Below are positions 16,287-25,115 of a stretch of DNA of 64,000 nucleotides, piece by piece. Under the pieces are notes generated by a model, which had not been told where the DNA came from, made no database searches, and worked only from the letters and a program-made list of their open reading frames with translations. A program made the position numbers and the translations under genes. This stretch comes from Variovorax sp. WS11. Lineage in GTDB: Bacteria; Pseudomonadota; Gammaproteobacteria; Burkholderiales; Burkholderiaceae_C. Within the stretch, counting starts at the first letter, position 1; every line of letters begins with the position of its first letter. Location of the stretch: the NCBI RefSeq assembly GCF_010499245.1, contig NZ_JAAGOW010000004.1, positions 496,001 through 560,000 on the forward strand, read 5' to 3'.

Positions 16287-17677
16287 GACGCTGTCTCCAG
16301 GCGTGGCAACTTCACCCGGATGGAAACGCCGCCGAGTGGCGAAGGGCGAGCCTCTATTTGGCCGCCATGCGCTGCGACGATGTTGCGCGCAATCGCCAGC
16401 CCGAGTCCGGCGCCACCTGTCGCTCGATTGCGAGAGTTCTCTCCGCGAAAAAAGCGCTCGAACAGCTGCGCAAGCTGCTCGATCGGCAAACCAGGCGGAC
16501 TGTCCTGCACCTCGATCTGCCAGGATCCAGGGGCCGCGGAGAGCGCGAGCGTCACCTGGCCTGGCGTCTCAGTGTAGAGCCGGCTGTTCGACAGAAGGTT
16601 GTCGAACAGCTGCTGCAAACGCGCCGGATCGGCCTCGACGGCAGCCGCGGAGTCAGGCAGCTTCAGCGTGAACTGCAGTCCGGCCGTTTCGAAGCTGCGC
16701 GCGTGTGTCGTTGAGGTGCGACCCACCAGATCCACCAGATCGACTGGCTCCATGTGATATGTCAGCGCCCCGACATCCGAGAGTGCGAGGTCGTACAGAT
16801 CGTCCACCAGTTTGCCGAGCTGGCGCACCTCCCCTTGCAAGGAGGACACGGCCGCCTGATTGAGTGGCCGGATGCCGTCTTCCAGCGCTTCGAGCTCCCC
16901 GCGCAGCACCGCCAAAGGTGTACGCAGTTCGTGCGACACATCCGCCATGAAGGCGCGGCGCGCTTCCTCGTTGCGCGCGAGTGTCTGCGCCATGCGATTG
17001 AAGTCTCGCCCCAACTGAGCGACTTCGTCGGATCCGTGCACGGGCACGCGCACATCGTGCTGTCCGCGCGTCAGCTGATGCGTGGCGGCCGCGATCTGCT
17101 TGACCGGCGCGAGCAAGCGGTGTGAGACCCACCAGGCGATCAGGCCTGCCAGCAGCACGGCAACCAGTGCCGCCACCAGCGTGGTGCGCCACTGGCCGAT
17201 GGCGAAGCGCTGGTCGCCTCCATCGGCCACGCTCTGGAAGGGCGCGAGAACCAGCCAGCCGACGGTCCTGCCGTCGACCACCACCGCGCGATGTTGCATC
17301 GTCATGTCGATGCTGCGGTAGCCTGCGACCCAGCGCTGCCGGTCGTCGAGCAGACCGAGGCGCGATAGCGCGCCCGTCAGATCGGGTGGCAGTGCCTCGT
17401 CGAGTCCACCGGGCGGCAGCGGTTCGTCCGGTCCGGGGCGCAGCAGCTTGTACCAGGGGCGGCTCGGCTCGCCCAGAAAGGCCCAGTCGCGATGCTGCGC
17501 GTAGGCCTGCGTCAGGCGCGGCAGCACCGTGTCCATGCGCTCGACCGCCAACTCGTTCAGGTAGCCGAGAAAGCCGCGCTCGAAGTTCCAGCGCGTAGCC
17601 CCGCTCACCAGCAGCACAGTGAGCGCCGAAGTCGCAAGGATGGCCAGGAAAAGCCGGGTCGAAATGCCGAAGCGCAT
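16283..17677 (-). CDS. Sensor histidine kinase, BaeS-like
   Basis: 464 aa from ATG 17677; the longer frame upstream has no family features. Two membrane spans (about 7-26 and 165-184) bracket a periplasmic domain of about 140 residues. A HAMP segment is followed by the H-box MADVSHELRTPLAVL (H249), N-box LFDNLLSNSRLY and G2-box GGAGLGLAIARNIVAAHGG. The G1-box reads VQDSPPGLP, close to the variant found in BaeS. It should phosphorylate the adjacent regulator. Divergent from an exported aldehyde oxidoreductase operon across 123 bases, so an aldehyde or envelope-damage signal is plausible. Confidence 0.9.
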   Translation of the reverse strand: MRFGISTRLFLAILATSALTVLLVSGATRWNFERGFLGYLNELAVERMDTVLPRLTQAYAQHRDWAFLGEPSRPWYKLLRPGPDEPLPPGGLDEALPPDLTGALSRLGLLDDRQRWVAGYRSIDMTMQHRAVVVDGRTVGWLVLAPFQSVADGGDQRFAIGQWRTTLVAALVAVLLAGLIAWWVSHRLLAPVKQIAAATHQLTRGQHDVRVPVHGSDEVAQLGRDFNRMAQTLARNEEARRAFMADVSHELRTPLAVLRGELEALEDGIRPLNQAAVSSLQGEVRQLGKLVDDLYDLALSDVGALTYHMEPVDLVDLVGRTSTTHARSFETAGLQFTLKLPDSAAAVEADPARLQQLFDNLLSNSRLYTETPGQVTLALSAAPGSWQIEVQDSPPGLPIEQLAQLFERFFRGENSRNRATGGAGLGLAIARNIVAAHGGQIEARPSPLGGVSIRVKLPRLETAS

Positions 17678-17800
17678 GCCGGAATTGTGCCGAAGGCCCT
17701 GTGCTCTCGTGCGGCCTTGCACGGGACTCAAGGTCTTCATCCTTTCTGCACATTTGGTTTGCAGCATCCCTCTCGACACGCAACGAAGGGAACGCAAGCC

Positions 17801-18433
17801 ATGGACACATCACCGCCCGGCGTCACGCGCCGCACTGTTCTGATCACCAGCGTTGCAGCGGCAACGACGCCGCCCATGCCTGCCGCGGCGGCCGATGCGC
17901 CGCCTTCGCGCACATCGCGATCCTCGCCTGCGTTCACTCTCAGGGTCAACGGAACGGATCACGTACTCCGTCTCGACCCGCGCGTGACGCTGCTCGACGC
18001 GTTGCGCGAGCACTTGAAGCTGACCGGCTCGAAGAAGGGCTGCGACCACGGCCAGTGTGGCGCGTGCACTGTGCTGGTCAATGGACGGCGCATCAACAGT
18101 TGCCTCACGCTGACGGCCATGCACGACGGTGACGAGATCCGCACCATCGAAGGCCTGGGCCAACCCGGCGCCCTGCACGCGACGCAGGCGGCCTTCGTCA
18201 AGCATGACGGCTACCAGTGCGGCTACTGCACGCCGGGCCAGATCTGCTCCGCCGTCGGCATGCTGGCCGAATTGCGCGCCGGCATGCCCAGCCACGTGAG
18301 CGAGGACCTGAATGCCCATCCACAGCTCAGTGAAGAGGAGTTGCGGGAGCGCATGAGCGGGAATCTGTGCCGCTGCGCCGGCTATCCGAACATGGTGGCG
18401 GCCATCCGCGAAGTGGCGGGGGCGCGCGCATGA
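17801..18433 (+). CDS. paoA: Aldehyde oxidoreductase 2Fe-2S subunit (PaoA-like)
   Basis: 210 aa from ATG 17801 with GAAGGG ten bases upstream. The N-terminus carries a twin-arginine signal (VTRRTVLITSVAAATTPP), marking export of the folded holoenzyme. Two iron-sulfur domains follow: a plant-type site GCDHGQCGACTVLVNGRRIN with its fourth cysteine in SCLTL, and the helical domain with CGYCTPGQICSAVG and GNLCRCAGYPN. The layout and order (Fe-S, FAD, Mo subunit genes) match E. coli PaoABC (YagTSR), a periplasmic aldehyde-detoxifying enzyme. Stop and start overlap the next gene in ATGA. Confidence 0.92.
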   Translation: MDTSPPGVTRRTVLITSVAAATTPPMPAAAADAPPSRTSRSSPAFTLRVNGTDHVLRLDPRVTLLDALREHLKLTGSKKGCDHGQCGACTVLVNGRRINSCLTLTAMHDGDEIRTIEGLGQPGALHATQAAFVKHDGYQCGYCTPGQICSAVGMLAELRAGMPSHVSEDLNAHPQLSEEELRERMSGNLCRCAGYPNMVAAIREVAGARA

Positions 18434-19413
18434 GGGATTTCAGTTTCGAGCGCGCGACGAGCCCGGCTGCGGCGGTCGCAGCGCAACGGCAGCCCGGCGC
18501 CTGCTTCATCGCGGGCGGCACCAATCTGCTCGATCTCATGAAGCTCGACATCGAACGGCCGACCCATCTGATCGACATCAACCGCCTCGGATTCGACCAT
18601 ATCGAGACCACCGCAGATGGCGGATTGAAGATCGGCGCGCTGGTGCGCAATGCCGACCTCGCGGCTGATCCAAGGGTGCGACGTGACTACGGGTTGCTTG
18701 CACGCGCACTCTTGTCAGGCGCGAGTGCGCAGCTGCGCAATAGGGCGACCACGGCCGGCAACTTGCTCCAGCGCACGCGCTGCTTCTATTTCTACGACAC
18801 CACCAAGCCCTGCAACAAGCGCATACCGGGCAGTGGCTGCGCGGCGCTGGAGGGGTTCAACCGCGTGCATGCGGTGCTGGGCGCGAGCAAGGACTGCATC
18901 GCGGTCCATCCCTCCGACATGGCAGTCGCGATGCGGGCGCTGGACGCGCGCATCGAAACCCTGCAAGCCGACGGCCGCACCAGGCAGATTTCGATCGCTG
19001 ATTTCCATTGCCTGCCCGGCAGCACGCCGCAGATTGAGACGGTTCTTGCGCGTGGCGAACTGATCACCGCCGTGTTGCTGCCGCCACCGTTAGGCGGTGT
19101 GCAGCTCTACCGCAAGGTACGCGACCGCGCCTCCTATGCCTTTGCGTTGGTGTCGGTGGCCGCCGTGGTGGTGCGCTCGGGCAGTACCGTGACGGATGCG
19201 CGGCTGGCTTTTGGCGGCCTCGCACCCAAACCCTGGCGAGTCGAAGCCGCCGAGCGTCGGTTGATCGGCAGCAACGGCGGCGCCGAGACGCGCAGCGCGG
19301 TGGCAGACATCGTGCTGGCCGGCGCGCAGGGCCACGGCGACAACGATTTCAAGATCCCGCTCTTGCGCCGCACGCTGACCGCCACGTTGGCGCGCGCCAT
19401 CGGCACTGCCTGA
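18430..19413 (+). CDS. paoB: Aldehyde oxidoreductase FAD-binding subunit (PaoB-like)
   Basis: 327 aa. The FAD site of xanthine-dehydrogenase medium subunits is seen in FIAGGTNLLDLMKLDIERP and in LRNRATTAGNLLQRTRC. The insertion RCFYFYDTTKPCNKRIPGSG with a following cysteine is the feature that gives PaoB an extra 4Fe-4S cluster, and its cysteines are kept. It passes electrons from the molybdenum and Fe-S centres to an acceptor. Four-base overlap with paoA and 12 bases before paoC. Export is presumably by piggyback on the Tat signal of the Fe-S subunit. Confidence 0.92.
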   Translation: MRDFSFERATSPAAAVAAQRQPGACFIAGGTNLLDLMKLDIERPTHLIDINRLGFDHIETTADGGLKIGALVRNADLAADPRVRRDYGLLARALLSGASAQLRNRATTAGNLLQRTRCFYFYDTTKPCNKRIPGSGCAALEGFNRVHAVLGASKDCIAVHPSDMAVAMRALDARIETLQADGRTRQISIADFHCLPGSTPQIETVLARGELITAVLLPPPLGGVQLYRKVRDRASYAFALVSVAAVVVRSGSTVTDARLAFGGLAPKPWRVEAAERRLIGSNGGAETRSAVADIVLAGAQGHGDNDFKIPLLRRTLTATLARAIGTA

Positions 19414-19425
19414 AGGAGCCAGTCC

Positions 19426-21654
19426 ATGCAGTTCACCCATGCAGCAGGCGCCACGCCGCTCGATGCCCAGACCGTGGTCGGGCAGCCGCTCGATCGGATC
19501 GACGGTCCGCTCAAGGTCAGCGGGAAGGCGCGCTACAGCTACGAGTCCCACGAGACAGCGCCGCGTGCCGCCTATGGGTGGGTGGTGACGGCGGGCATTG
19601 CCAAGGGCCGCATCACCCGCATGGACAGTTGCGAGGCCGAGCGCGCCCCTGGCGTGCTGCTGGTGTACACCCACCGCAACGTGCCGCGCATGACCCCGAC
19701 CGGACGCGCCAACCTGGTGGCGCAGCTGTCCGGCCCGGAAATCCTGCAGCATGGCCAGGCGGTGGCTTTTGTGGTGGCGGAAGGGTTCGAGCAGGCCAGG
19801 GCGGCCGCCTCGCTGCTGAACATCGAATACGAGCGCACGCCGGGGCGCTTCGACCTGGAGCAAGCACTGCCCAGCGCCGTGAAACCCGGGGATGACCCGA
19901 GCGCAGGCAACGATCGCGCCGCCGACACGTCGGTCGGCGATTTCGAGAGCGCCTTCCGGGCTGCGCCGTTCCAGATCGACGCCCGGTTCACGACACCCGA
20001 TCAGCATCCCGCGATGATGGAGCCGCAGGCGACCACCGCGCAGTGGGACGGCGACCGCCTCACCCTTCACACCTCGCACCAGATGGCCAATTGGTGCGCC
20101 GCGGACGTGGCCGCCATGGTCGAGGTGCCGGTGGCCAATGTGCGGGTGATCGCAGCCTATGTGGGCGGCGGTTTCGGCGGCAAGCTGCGCACCTACGCCG
20201 AAGCGGTGCTGTCGGCCTTTGCCGCGCGCGAATTGCGCCGGCCGGTGAAAACAGCATTGGCGCGCCACCAGGTGTTGAACCACACGACGCGCCGCGCCGC
20301 CACCATCCAGCGTGTGCGCCTGGGCGCTGCCGCCGACGGCCGGTTGACCGCACTCGGCCACGAGACGTGGACCGGCAATCTGCCGGGTCGCAGCTACTAC
20401 GAAGGTGCCTCGCGCCAGTCGCGCACGCTCTACGCGGCGCCAAACCGCATGACGGCGCATCGTGTGTCGGCGTTGGACCTGCCCGAAGCCGCAGCGATGC
20501 GCGCGCCCGCCACGGCCACCGGGCAACTGGCCTTCGAAGTCGCGCTCGACGAGCTCGCGGAAAAGCTGCGCATCGATCCGGTGCAGCTGCGCATCCTTAA
20601 CGACAGCCAGCACGACCCCGAAATGGGTCCGTCGCGTCCGTACTCCGGGCGCAAGCTGGTGCAATGCTTGCGCGAAGGCGCGCTGCGCTTCGGGTGGTCG
20701 CGCCGAAGTCCGCTGCCGGCCCAACAGCGCGACGGCCGCTGGCTGATCGGCATGGGCGTGGCGAGCGCCACCCATCACCATTCGGTGCGTCGCTCCAGTG
20801 CAGCGATCCGGCTCGACGGACAGGGCCGGCTCACCGTGCAGACGTCGATGACCGATATCGGCACCGGCAGCTACACAGTGCTGGCCCAGATTGCGGCCGA
20901 GATGCTCGGGGTGCCGATGGCGCACATCACGGTGCAGCTCGGTGACACGCTGCACCCAGCCGGCGCTGGGTCCATCGCCTCGATCGGCGCCGGGAGCGCC
21001 GGCTCGTCGGTGTACGACGGCTGTCAGCAACTGCGTGACCTCCTGGCACAACGTGCCGGGTTCGACCCCGCCGCCGTGCGCTTCGAGGAGGGGCGGATCG
21101 TTGGAGGAAGGCAATCGCGCACCTTGGGCGAGCTGGCCGGGCCGGAAGGCTTCCGGGTGCTCGGCGCCGTGGAACCGGGAGATCTTGCGGAGCGCTATGC
21201 GCAAGCGGCCTTCGGTGCTCATTTCTGCGAGGTAGGCGTGGACATCGACACGGGCGAGACGCGCGTGCGCCGCATGCTGGGTGTTTTTGCGGCAGGGCGC
21301 ATTCTCAACCCAAAATTGGCACGCAGCCAGGCCATCGGCGCCATGGTCTTCGGCATCGGAGCCGCCCTCATGGAGGAGGCGGTGGTCGACAAGCGCCATG
21401 GCTACTTCGTGAACCACGACATGGCTGAATACCTCATCCCGGCCCATGCCGATGTACCCGCCATCGAGGCCATCCACCTGCAGGATGCCGATGATCTGGC
21501 AAGCCCGATCAAGGCCAAGGGGATCGGCGAACTGGGAACCTGCGGATCGGGCGCTGCCGTAGCCAACGCGATCTACAACGCCACCGGTGTGCGCGTGCGG
21601 GACTACCCGATCACGCTGGACAAACTGCTCTCAGGCTTGCCGCTGCGTGCTTGA
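19426..21654 (+). CDS. paoC: Aldehyde oxidoreductase molybdenum-binding subunit (PaoC-like)
   Basis: 742 aa, normal for YagR/PaoC. It starts after GAAGGAG. Molybdopterin-contact motifs include YVGGGFGGKLRTYAEA and MRAPATATGQLAFEVALDEL, and the catalytic glutamate is in KGIGELGTCGSGAAVANAIY, where GE-L-G replaces the more usual GEPP. It oxidises aldehydes to acids at a molybdenum-cytosine-dinucleotide centre. The XdhC-like chaperone PaoD that normally follows is absent here: the next gene is a PLD-type lipoprotein. Cofactor insertion must rely on a chaperone encoded elsewhere. Confidence 0.92.
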   Translation: MQFTHAAGATPLDAQTVVGQPLDRIDGPLKVSGKARYSYESHETAPRAAYGWVVTAGIAKGRITRMDSCEAERAPGVLLVYTHRNVPRMTPTGRANLVAQLSGPEILQHGQAVAFVVAEGFEQARAAASLLNIEYERTPGRFDLEQALPSAVKPGDDPSAGNDRAADTSVGDFESAFRAAPFQIDARFTTPDQHPAMMEPQATTAQWDGDRLTLHTSHQMANWCAADVAAMVEVPVANVRVIAAYVGGGFGGKLRTYAEAVLSAFAARELRRPVKTALARHQVLNHTTRRAATIQRVRLGAAADGRLTALGHETWTGNLPGRSYYEGASRQSRTLYAAPNRMTAHRVSALDLPEAAAMRAPATATGQLAFEVALDELAEKLRIDPVQLRILNDSQHDPEMGPSRPYSGRKLVQCLREGALRFGWSRRSPLPAQQRDGRWLIGMGVASATHHHSVRRSSAAIRLDGQGRLTVQTSMTDIGTGSYTVLAQIAAEMLGVPMAHITVQLGDTLHPAGAGSIASIGAGSAGSSVYDGCQQLRDLLAQRAGFDPAAVRFEEGRIVGGRQSRTLGELAGPEGFRVLGAVEPGDLAERYAQAAFGAHFCEVGVDIDTGETRVRRMLGVFAAGRILNPKLARSQAIGAMVFGIGAALMEEAVVDKRHGYFVNHDMAEYLIPAHADVPAIEAIHLQDADDLASPIKAKGIGELGTCGSGAAVANAIYNATGVRVRDYPITLDKLLSGLPLRA

Positions 21655-21667
21655 ATGCAGGGCTGTC

Positions 21668-23254
21668 GTGCATCGCCTTTTCTCCTCGCTGCTCATGACG
21701 GCCGTCCTGGTGCTGACGGGCTGCGCTTCGCTGCCCGATGAGGGCACGCGCGCCGCGAGCACCTCTGTGCTGGTACAGGCTCCGCCCACACCCCTCGACC
21801 GCATCGCCACCGCTTCGATGGCGGGAGCGGGGCCGGGTGCCAGTGGCTTCCGTCTGATGCTCGGGCTGGCCAGCATGGACACACGCCTGGCTCTGTTGCG
21901 CAGTGCCCAGCGCTCGCTCGACCTTCAGTACTACCACCTGCACGACGACGCCACGGGACGATTGGTGTTGCGCGAGTTGCGCAATGCCGCCCAGCGAGGC
22001 GTGCGCGTGCGCCTGCTCGTCGACGATCTCTACACCGAGGAGATCGGTGCCTTGCTCGAAGGCCTCGGCGCGTACTCGAACGTCGAAGTGCGGTTGTTCA
22101 ATCCCTTTCCCACCCGCGGCGGCCAGGCCCGACGTTTCGGCCTGGCGCTCTTCGACTTTGCCCGCGTCAATCGGCGCATGCACAACAAGCTCTTCGTGGC
22201 CGATGGCGTGTTGGCCGTGGCGGGCGGCCGCAACCTGGGCGACATCTACTTCATGCGCGACGCCGATTCGAACTTCTTCGACTACGACGTGCTGACGGCC
22301 GGCGCCGTGGTGCCGCAGATGGCGAGCCTGTTCGACGAATACTGGAACGCGCCGCAGGTGCGCAGCGCTGCCTCGGTGCTGCGCCCCCAAGGCACACCGG
22401 AGGCCCTGCGAACAGCCTTTGACCAGCGCGTCGACGGTGCAGACACGCCCGAACCGGTGGCCTTCCGTCAGGTCGATCCGCTCGGCCGGGTGACGCTGGG
22501 CGACGAACTGGCCGCCGGCCGCGTCACGCTGGCCTTCGGTGCGGCACAGGCCTTCGCCGATTCACCCGCCAAAGCCTGGGGCGAGCAGGAGAGCCGGCGC
22601 CTGCCGAGCGGCGCGTTGATCGATACCAGCCGCCGCCTGCTCGGCGAGGCCGCACAGCAGGCGCAGCAAGAGATCGTGACGGTGTCACCTTACTTCGTCC
22701 CAGGGCCGCTCGCGCTCGATGGCATGCGTCGCGATGCGGCGCGCGGCATCCGCCAGACGCTGATCACCAACTCGTTGGCTGCCACCGACGAGCCGGTCGT
22801 GCACACCGCCTACCGCCGCTATCGGGACAACCTGTTGCGCGCCGGCATGCAGATCTACGAGATTCACCCCAACGCAGGCAGGGCGCTGTTTGTCGGCAAC
22901 ATCGGCGAGGGCTCGCAAGTGCGATTGCATACGAAGGCGCTGGTCATCGACGGCAAGCGGCTCTTCCTCGGCTCGGTCAACATGGACCCGCGTTCGGATG
23001 CGCTGAACACCGAGTTCGGCCTGTTGATTGACTGCCCGCCACTGGCGCAGGAGGCACTGGCATTTCTCAACGAGCTGAGGACGCATGCCTCCTTCCAAGT
23101 GAGGCTGCGGGCTGGCAGTGACCGCGACTTGGAGTGGTGGCGCATCGATGGTCCAGCGCCCGTCAAAGTGACCGATCAGGAGCCAGGGGGCGACTTGGTC
23201 ATGCGCGCGAAGCTATATTTCCAGTCGCTTGTTATCCCAGAGTCCATGCTTTGA
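21668..23254 (+). CDS. Phospholipase D-family lipoprotein (ClsC-like)
   Basis: 528 aa from GTG 21668, with AGGG five bases upstream. The N-terminus is a lipoprotein signal, LLMTAVLVLTGCAS, lipidated on the cysteine. Two HKD phospholipase D motifs are present: MHNKLFVADG with GGRNLGDIYF after it, and LHTKALVIDGKRLFLGSVNM followed by DPRS. This two-motif exported layout is shared with ClsC-type cardiolipin synthases and related phosphatidyl transferases. The gene begins 13 bases after paoC and could belong to that operon, linking envelope lipid work with aldehyde defence and the BaeSR-like pair. Confidence 0.88.
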   Translation: MHRLFSSLLMTAVLVLTGCASLPDEGTRAASTSVLVQAPPTPLDRIATASMAGAGPGASGFRLMLGLASMDTRLALLRSAQRSLDLQYYHLHDDATGRLVLRELRNAAQRGVRVRLLVDDLYTEEIGALLEGLGAYSNVEVRLFNPFPTRGGQARRFGLALFDFARVNRRMHNKLFVADGVLAVAGGRNLGDIYFMRDADSNFFDYDVLTAGAVVPQMASLFDEYWNAPQVRSAASVLRPQGTPEALRTAFDQRVDGADTPEPVAFRQVDPLGRVTLGDELAAGRVTLAFGAAQAFADSPAKAWGEQESRRLPSGALIDTSRRLLGEAAQQAQQEIVTVSPYFVPGPLALDGMRRDAARGIRQTLITNSLAATDEPVVHTAYRRYRDNLLRAGMQIYEIHPNAGRALFVGNIGEGSQVRLHTKALVIDGKRLFLGSVNMDPRSDALNTEFGLLIDCPPLAQEALAFLNELRTHASFQVRLRAGSDRDLEWWRIDGPAPVKVTDQEPGGDLVMRAKLYFQSLVIPESML

Positions 23255-23485
23255 GGTTTCCGAGCAAGATTCGAATCGCTGCGATCACCCCCGCTGGCGG
23301 ATCAACATTGGCCGACGCGCCATTGCTTGTGGCCGCGTTGAACCTCTCTCTGGGCTCCGGGGGCATGTAGCATTCGTCTCGAAGAGACAAGCCCTTGCAT
23401 GCGCGACTTTGACGGTGGAAGCAGGTTGGTAGGTGCCGCCGGAGCCTGTCGTGCACAGCACCAGCCAATCAAGAGAGCGAACGCC

Positions 23486-24013
23486 ATGGCTCAAAGCGGA
23501 TTTTCGATGCTGGACCCACTTCAGTTTTGGCGCGATGCGCTATCCAACTGGGAGGGGAGTGCGAACTCGCTGGCCAACAAGGAGATGAGTTCCGAAGAGT
23601 CGGTCCGCGCGATGCAGGCGGTGATGAGCGTGGCGATGGCTTTGCAGCAGGCGCTGGGCAAGGCCAACGGTGTGCTGCTGAAGGAACTGAACCTGCCCAG
23701 CCGCAGCGACATCGTCGAGATCGGTGCGCGACTGCAGCGCATCGAGGAAATGTTGGAACAGCTGTCACACCGACTGGGCGACCCGGCGGTTTCGGCCCCC
23801 GGGCCCGCCCGGGGAGCCATGCCACCCCGCACCCGCAAGCCAGCCCCCGTGGTGGCGCCAGCCTCCGCCCTCGCCAGCCCGGCAGCCGCACGAGAAGCGT
23901 CCCCGGCCACCACGCCCGCCTCTCGCGGCCGTGGTGGCTCCGGCACAGCCTCTCCAGCAGCAGTTGCCAAGGCTGCCGCCGTCCGTCAGCGGTCCACCAG
24001 AAGAAAGGCCTGA
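23486..24013 (+). CDS. Short PhaE-like / phasin-like partner of PHA synthase
   Basis: 175 aa from ATG 23486. Residues 8-60 form amphipathic helices (PLQFWRDALSNWEGSANSLA), and residues 66-93 read KELNLPSRSDIVEIGARLQR-IEEMLEQL. This matches the short C-terminal signature of the class III synthase subunit PhaE (LNLPSRSEVD followed by a heptad helix). Full PhaE is about 350 aa, so this is a miniature version. The last 75 residues are Ala/Pro/Arg-rich and probably disordered, as in phasins and PhaF. It is four bases upstream of a PhaC gene, so activation or granule binding of that synthase is the natural role. Confidence 0.72.
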   Translation: MAQSGFSMLDPLQFWRDALSNWEGSANSLANKEMSSEESVRAMQAVMSVAMALQQALGKANGVLLKELNLPSRSDIVEIGARLQRIEEMLEQLSHRLGDPAVSAPGPARGAMPPRTRKPAPVVAPASALASPAAAREASPATTPASRGRGGSGTASPAAVAKAAAVRQRSTRRKA

Positions 24014-24017
24014 CGCC

Positions 24018-25115
24018 ATGGCGACCAGCGCCGGACAAGCCGGAGCGCAGACACCCGATGAAGACTGGGTGCAGAAGGTCCGCGGCGAGATAGATCGTGC
24101 GGTGCAGCGCAGCGTCAAAGGCCTGGAGTATCTGAGCGCGCCACCGGCCACCGTGGGGACCACGCCCAAGGACGTGCTGATCAACCGCGGCACGCTCAAC
24201 CTGTACCACTACCGGCCCATGGCGTCGGAGATCTACCGCATCCCGCTGCTGCTGGTGATGGCCACCACCAACCGTGCCTACATCTTCGACCTGGCGCCGG
24301 GGCAGAGCCTGGTGGAATACCTGCTGAAATCCGGCTACGACGTCTACGTGATGGACTGGAATCCGCCGCGCTCCGACGAGGCGAACCTGCAGCTGGAGGA
24401 CTACACGCTGAAGTTCATTCCCGAATGCGTGCGCCGCGTACAGGAGGATTCGGGCGTCGACGACGTCAACATCATCGGGTACTGCATGGGAGGCGTGCTG
24501 TCCACCATCTATGCCGCATTGCATGCCGATGGGCCGATGCAGAACCTGGTGTGCTTCACCACACCGGTCGATTTCAGCAAGATGGCGCTGTTCCAGGCCT
24601 GGTCCGACAGGAAGCACTTCGACGTCGACAAGATGGTCGACGCGACGGGCATCGTGCCGGCCAACGTCATCACCGGGGGCTTCGACGCGCTGCGGCCGAC
24701 CGGCCGCGTGACCGGCACCCTGCGCCTGTGGGACAACCTGTGGAATGACGAGTACGTCCGGCAATACCGCATGATGGACCGCTGGGGCACCGAAACCCTG
24801 CCGGTGGCCGGCGCCTATTTCAAGCAAACCATCAAGCTGCTGATGTGGGACAACGGGCTGTACAACGGCACGCTGACAGTGGGTGGCCGCAAGGTCGACC
24901 TGAAGAAGATCAAGGTGCCGCTGCTGTCGGTGGTGGCCGAGCACGACCACATCGTGCCTTATGACTGCGCCCATCCGCTGATGGACAAGGTGGGCTCCAA
25001 GGACAAGGAAGAAGTGATGCTCAAGGGGGGCCACGTCAGCCTTGTGGCGGGCGCCAACGCCGTCAAGCGCTTGTGGCCCAGGCTGAACCAATGGCTGGGA
25101 GAACGATCGACATGA
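24018..25115 (+). CDS. phaC: Class III-type poly(3-hydroxyalkanoate) synthase subunit PhaC
   Basis: 365 aa, the size of class III PhaC and far short of the roughly 570 aa class I enzymes common in betaproteobacteria. The lipase-like box is GYCMGG with the nucleophile cysteine at 156. The aspartate in AEHDHIVP (D310) and the histidine in KGGHVS (H339) complete the triad at spacing close to that of Allochromatium PhaC. VYVMDWNPP and LYNGTLTVGGRKVDLKKI are PhaC landmarks. It polymerises hydroxyacyl-CoA, presumably with the PhaE-like product of the preceding gene. The stop overlaps the next start (ATGA). Confidence 0.9.
   Translation: MATSAGQAGAQTPDEDWVQKVRGEIDRAVQRSVKGLEYLSAPPATVGTTPKDVLINRGTLNLYHYRPMASEIYRIPLLLVMATTNRAYIFDLAPGQSLVEYLLKSGYDVYVMDWNPPRSDEANLQLEDYTLKFIPECVRRVQEDSGVDDVNIIGYCMGGVLSTIYAALHADGPMQNLVCFTTPVDFSKMALFQAWSDRKHFDVDKMVDATGIVPANVITGGFDALRPTGRVTGTLRLWDNLWNDEYVRQYRMMDRWGTETLPVAGAYFKQTIKLLMWDNGLYNGTLTVGGRKVDLKKIKVPLLSVVAEHDHIVPYDCAHPLMDKVGSKDKEEVMLKGGHVSLVAGANAVKRLWPRLNQWLGERST

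Noticed and set aside
19090..21477. A 795-codon open frame opposite paoC
   Set aside because: Antisense shadow of the molybdenum subunit, whose cofactor motifs are clear on the plus strand.
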